Assembly (NCBI RefSeq): GCF_009604455.1
Contig: NZ_WEGL01000007.1
Coordinates: 186,001 to 250,000, forward strand
Direction: 5' to 3'
DNA: 64,000 nt
From: Streptomyces sp. RB17
GTDB lineage: Bacteria > Actinomycetota > Actinomycetes > Streptomycetales > Streptomycetaceae
The translations under genes were made by a program, and so were the position numbers. The notes under the pieces were generated by a model. That model did not search any database and was not told the DNA's origin. It was given only the letters and a program-made list of their open reading frames with translations. Below are positions 60,886 to 64,000 of this stretch, piece after piece; positions within the stretch are counted from its first letter, which is position 1, and the number at the start of each line of letters is the position of its first letter.

Positions 60886-62529
60886 TCACTCGGAGGTCGG
60901 ACGAGCGGAACGCTGGTCGTCCTTCCGGTTCCGCTGCTCCTTGGACTGGCGGCCGCCAGGCGTGACAGCGGTGCTGCGCGGCTGGTTGGAAGATGCCGAT
61001 GACGTCACCCGCGGAGTCGCGTTGGCGCGGGTGCCGCCTGACCGCTTGGAGGTGGGCGCACCACCAGAGATGCCCCCTCGCACAGGAGCTCCCGAGCTCA
61101 GGGACCCCCGAGACGACTCCTGCGTGCTGTCGCCGACGACTCTTCCATAGGGCGAGGCGGTGCGACCACCGGGGACCCCAGCCGTGCGACCAACTGGATG
61201 GGGCGCAGGATCACCGGTGCCTGTCGTAGGACGCCCCACGGGACCGCGGGCGGTCGGGCCCTCCGCACCCACCACCGTTCCGCGGGGGATGGCCCCTGTC
61301 GGCCGGCCCGTAGAAGGCGTGGTCGGACGGCCCCCGACAATGCCGTTGCCGCCGCCGCTTGGCATGCGTCCAGGATTCGGCGTCGGGACTTCCTCGCCTG
61401 GCGCCAAGGGGGGCCGTCCGGGAATCGTCCCCCGCCCCGGTTCTGCCGGACCGGCTGGGCTTCCTACTCGTTGCGCTGGCATTCCTCCTCGTTGCAGAGG
61501 ACCAGTGACGTCTCTGCCCGGCGACACCGAGCCAGTTACGGGTCTGACCGGCCCCTCCTGCCACGCAGGTGTTCTGGTGCTGCTCCCGAACGCAGGAGGG
61601 ATGATCGCAGGCTGCGCTGGGACGGGGCCGTCGGCCCGACTGGCGCCAGGGAGACCACTAGGCGTGCTCGTAGGCGCGCTCGCCGCCGTGTGTGGGGCAT
61701 GGGGCAACGTGCCCACGGAGTCGATGCCCATCCGGGCAGGTGGTTCAGCCTTCCCCACCGGAGGATGCTGTGACAAACCGACGTGGTCGGGCGAGGTTGG
61801 CGGGTGCGATACGGAGGCAGGGTTTGAGTGCGTTGCCGGTCCCTGGTCGGCTGCGTGCGAGGGCACGCCAGTTACCGCGGGAGCATGGCCGACGCCGCTT
61901 CTCGCCGGGCCGACGACGCTGTTGTCGCGGTCCACGGTGAGGGATGCCGACGGCGGCACGATCGCTTTCGGCGGCGGCGGAAACTTGGGCCGCTCCAACC
62001 CGTTCATCTGCGTAGCCGACCACTCGTAGGTCTGCCCCAGCTTCCGCATCTGCGCCGCCGCCTCCAGGCGGACCTTCTCCTCGTGCGCCGCCAGCGCAGC
62101 CAGCTCGCTCTTGGCCTTGGCGCTCACCGCTCCCGCGTCCGGGTCGTTGTGCGCCGCGTTCGCCGCGTCCAGGTTCGCCTGCGCGCCCTTGGTGTCGCGC
62201 GGGATCGATACCTGCGCGTGCGCGATCGCCCCGGACGCCTCCCTCAGCCACTTCCCAGCGCCTTCGCTGAAGTCACCAAGTCGCAGAGTGGAGTTGGCCA
62301 GGTCGGCGGACCAGGTGCGGAACGCGTGCGCGCCCTCGCCCTTCCATTCCACCCACTGCGGACGGACCTTGAGTTCCTCGGCGATCTTGCGAATCTCCTG
62401 GGCGGCCGCGGTGAGTCGGTCCGCGGCGGCCTGCACCATGCCGGGGTCGGCCTGGTCGAGCCACGCCAGCATCTGCTCGTGACTCATGTCCTCGAAGGAC
62501 GTACCACCGCCGGATCCCTTGCCAGACAT
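60886..62529 (-). CDS. Proline/glycine-rich WXG/PPE-like secreted protein
   Basis: 547 residues from ATG at 62529 with GGGGGAG in front. The first 190 residues are helical: SHEQMLAWLDQADPGMVQAAADRLTAAAQEIRKIAEELKVRPQWVEWKGEGAHAFRTWSADLANS, with W in VEWKGEGA like the WXG turn of PPE/WXG proteins. The remaining 350 residues are Pro/Gly/Thr-rich and low-complexity (GRPTTPSTGRPTGA, GRMPSGGGNG). Such proteins are sometimes mis-named IF-2 because of the tail; no GTPase motif is present. Likely T7SS substrate in the cell wall. Confidence 0.8.
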   Translation of the reverse strand: MSGKGSGGGTSFEDMSHEQMLAWLDQADPGMVQAAADRLTAAAQEIRKIAEELKVRPQWVEWKGEGAHAFRTWSADLANSTLRLGDFSEGAGKWLREASGAIAHAQVSIPRDTKGAQANLDAANAAHNDPDAGAVSAKAKSELAALAAHEEKVRLEAAAQMRKLGQTYEWSATQMNGLERPKFPPPPKAIVPPSASLTVDRDNSVVGPARSGVGHAPAVTGVPSHAADQGPATHSNPASVSHPPTSPDHVGLSQHPPVGKAEPPARMGIDSVGTLPHAPHTAASAPTSTPSGLPGASRADGPVPAQPAIIPPAFGSSTRTPAWQEGPVRPVTGSVSPGRDVTGPLQRGGMPAQRVGSPAGPAEPGRGTIPGRPPLAPGEEVPTPNPGRMPSGGGNGIVGGRPTTPSTGRPTGAIPRGTVVGAEGPTARGPVGRPTTGTGDPAPHPVGRTAGVPGGRTASPYGRVVGDSTQESSRGSLSSGAPVRGGISGGAPTSKRSGGTRANATPRVTSSASSNQPRSTAVTPGGRQSKEQRNRKDDQRSARPTSE

Positions 62530-62557
62530 CAGAACTCCCCCGCTCCCGTCCGCCCCA

Positions 62558-63100
62558 TCAGATCGAACCACCCGCGTCGCCACCCGCCGGCGCCGGCTTC
62601 GACGGCTGCCCCGTCTGCGTCCCGTTCCCGCTGCTGTGGGCCTTGCTCGGCCCCTCAGGGTCGTAGCCGCTGCCGTAGTCCTTCGTCGTCTCCGCGCTGA
62701 TCGCCGCCATGCGGTCACGGATGTCCAGGTCGACGTTCTGGTAGCCCTTGTGCGAGGCCATAACCGCGATGCCCATGCCCTCCATGGAGTCCGACAGCAG
62801 CTTCGACAGCGTCTCCAGCTCGCTGATCACCGTCTCGTACGTGCTGAACAGCCCGGCCGCTTCTGCCCACGCTCCGGCGCCGCCCCCGAACTGATGGCGT
62901 GCGAGCTGCTCCTGCCCGATCTTGCCTGGGCCTGCCTGTGAGCCCTTCAGGTCGTGGATCAGGGCATCGACGCGCTTCTGGAAGGTGGTGAAGGACGACA
63001 GTTCCGTGGCCACATCGGCGACGGCTTCGCGTGCCACGTCGAACAGGCCGGACGCCCACGACGACGTACCCGACGTCGCCCCGCCATCGCTCGGAAGCAC
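62558..63100 (-). CDS. ESX-like small helical protein, first gene of the operon
   Basis: 180 residues from GTG at 63100 with GGGGAGGG upstream. Two long helices (VAREAVADVATELSSFTTFQKRVDALIHDLKGSQAG, then AGLFSTYETVISELETLSKLLSDSMEGMGIAVMASHKGYQNVD) separated by a Gly-rich turn with W, then a Gly/Ser/Pro tail. The fold pattern is WXG100/LXG-like. 28 bases before the next gene; start of a six-gene minus-strand operon. Confidence 0.7.
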   Translation of the reverse strand: MLPSDGGATSGTSSWASGLFDVAREAVADVATELSSFTTFQKRVDALIHDLKGSQAGPGKIGQEQLARHQFGGGAGAWAEAAGLFSTYETVISELETLSKLLSDSMEGMGIAVMASHKGYQNVDLDIRDRMAAISAETTKDYGSGYDPEGPSKAHSSGNGTQTGQPSKPAPAGGDAGGSI

Positions 63101-63609
63101 AACACCCTCCCCGTATCGTCAGAACAATCGACTGCTCACATCCGCACCAGCAACTTTAGCTACCAGCAGTGACAGGCCACAGTCGACCCGTAGCGGCGGG
63201 CGACCGAGAACAGGCCATCCATGTGGGGCCGCTCCGCCCGCAGCCGGGAGGCCGGCGGCTCGTCAGGCATGCCATCACCCAACACCCCGGCGTGATGGAG
63301 CGCATGAGCACTTGTACTCAGATGCGGGCGTTCGGCCGTTCTGAATGGCCGATACCCGACAGTGGGTGGCGCAGAGGTGACCTTGACCGGGTCCGTTGCG
63401 GCTGGTCCGCTTACTGACGATGTGACGTCGAGATCAGTGCGATCCGGGGGTGTGTACGTGATCTGGGTGCACCTGTATGTGCCGTGCCGACCAACCCGCT
63501 GCTCACTCCGCACGGCGACAAGAGGGGTGCCGAGGTCAGGAGCCCCGCAGGATCAAGATTCGCTGCCACCGAGACGCTCTTCGCACAGCGGGACAGCGGA
63601 GCCTGTGGC
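63101..63609. other. Divergent intergenic region without a supported gene
   Basis: About 510 bases between the ESX operon and the STAND-like gene. Open frames on both strands here (for example on the minus strand 63160-63513) lack ribosome sites, codon bias and recognisable domains. The AT-richer stretch 63125-63175 is the probable promoter of the ESX operon. Confidence 0.5.
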
Positions 63610-64000
63610 ATGAGGATGCGGCGCGGAGCGGCACTCGCCGTCGTCGCCGGTGGCGGCGCGGTCACCACGATGCTCGTGGGTCTGGTGACAAACGCGGTGT
63701 CGGCGCAGTCGCATTGGCCGTCCTGGTTGGGCTGGTTACAAAGGCATCCTTGGCTGTCGTTCGTCATACTGGGGGTGATCGCGGCCGCGCTGGCCGCGAT
63801 CCTTACTGTGCTGGACGATCGTCGGCCCTCGCGGCTGGACCCTGAGCCTGTGCTCCGAGCGGACGACCGGTCAGGCCCGCCCGGCGCCGCCCTGGTGCTG
63901 CGGTCGCTGCCTCGTGACACCTCGGCATTCACCAACCGGTCCGCCGAGCTGGAGTCGCTGGTCCAGTCGGTCCGTGCGGCGCAGGAGTCAGGCGAAGGTC
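63610..64000 (+). CDS. Membrane-anchored STAND/NB-ARC-like protein, N-terminus only
   Basis: ATG at 63610 opens a frame to the right edge (130 residues visible). Two hydrophobic segments (ALAVVAGGGAVTTMLVGLV near 8-26, WLSFVILGVIAAALAAILTVL near 47-67) are followed by LRSLPRDTSAFTNRSAELESLVQSVRAAQESGEG, the segment that commonly precedes the P-loop of NB-ARC/STAND ATPases with TPR repeats; the P-loop itself is past the edge. Codon 43 is TTA (63736-63738), the rare bldA-read leucine codon, so translation may be limited to late growth. Divergent from the ESX-like operon. Class assignment is an inference from the pre-P-loop sequence. Confidence 0.62.
   Translation, partial: MRMRRGAALAVVAGGGAVTTMLVGLVTNAVSAQSHWPSWLGWLQRHPWLSFVILGVIAAALAAILTVLDDRRPSRLDPEPVLRADDRSGPPGAALVLRSLPRDTSAFTNRSAELESLVQSVRAAQESGEG

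Noticed and set aside
60886..62529. Translation initiation factor IF-2
   Set aside because: The Pro/Gly-rich tail resembles the IF-2 N-terminus, but there is no GTPase domain; N-terminal helices and context are type VII-like.

Overview
The window is high-GC actinobacterial chromosome and looks like a Streptomyces core region. Evidence is near-exclusive G/C at third codon positions, frequent GTG/TTG starts, ATGA/GTGA start-stop overlaps inside operons, tRNA genes without encoded CCA, a sigma-R type promoter before hrdD, and gene order that matches my memory of the S. coelicolor galU-to-hrdD region.

Layout. (1) 1-5.4 kb: edge-truncated GtrA-like gene, an AT-rich junction, a broken DMT permease gene behind a YbaK-type deacylase gene, then an MMPL exporter with its TetR regulator. 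(2) 5.5-13.7 kb: tricorn protease, a small repeat protein, and a three-gene operon (Baeyer-Villiger monooxygenase, alpha/beta hydrolase, SDR) divergent from a MerR regulator. (3) 13.7-25.9 kb: exonuclease III, an acetyltransferase, tRNA-Ala(CGC), then the galU-moeA/glp-moaC-mog-rimJ-sepX/glpR block, which joins molybdenum-cofactor genes to a divisome gephyrin-like protein and its membrane receptor; then 5-formyl-THF cyclo-ligase, a penicillin-acylase family hydrolase and a K+/H+ antiporter. (4) 26-35.4 kb: MFS permease with a structured leader, an FmdB/Ruc zinc-ribbon protein behind a CIRCE-like operator, MTA phosphorylase, two DnaA boxes, a SAF-type exported protein, mscL, a frameshifted ltrA, a P1 peptidase, an L,D-transpeptidase lipoprotein, and small conserved unknowns. 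(5) 35.5-40.1 kb: fructose operon fruR-fruK-fruA, interrupted by a 232-codon repeat ORF that overlaps both neighbours by ATGA. (6) 40.3-53.4 kb: transporter/regulator pairs (MFS/WYL, MFS/TetR, DODA-type dioxygenase/MarR), a TetR gene next to hrdD, the sigma factor hrdD itself, a PAT-like acetyltransferase, an M6-like metalloprotease and a tandem-duplicated IclR regulator.

(7) 53.5-64 kb is accessory. tRNA-Arg(CCT) is followed by a tyrosine integrase and a GmrSD/RAMA-type restriction gene that lie head to head and have both lost their 5' ends, the scar of a decayed integrative element. Beyond it is a six-gene type VII secretion-like set (two small ESX-like proteins, a proline-rich WXG/PPE-like protein, a mycosin protease, a DUF1023 hydrolase and a lipoprotein) with no EccC-type motor in view. 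It is divergent from a membrane-anchored STAND-like protein that carries a TTA (bldA) codon.

The strongest candidates for something undescribed are the coupled repeat ORF in the fru operon and the motor-less type VII set.
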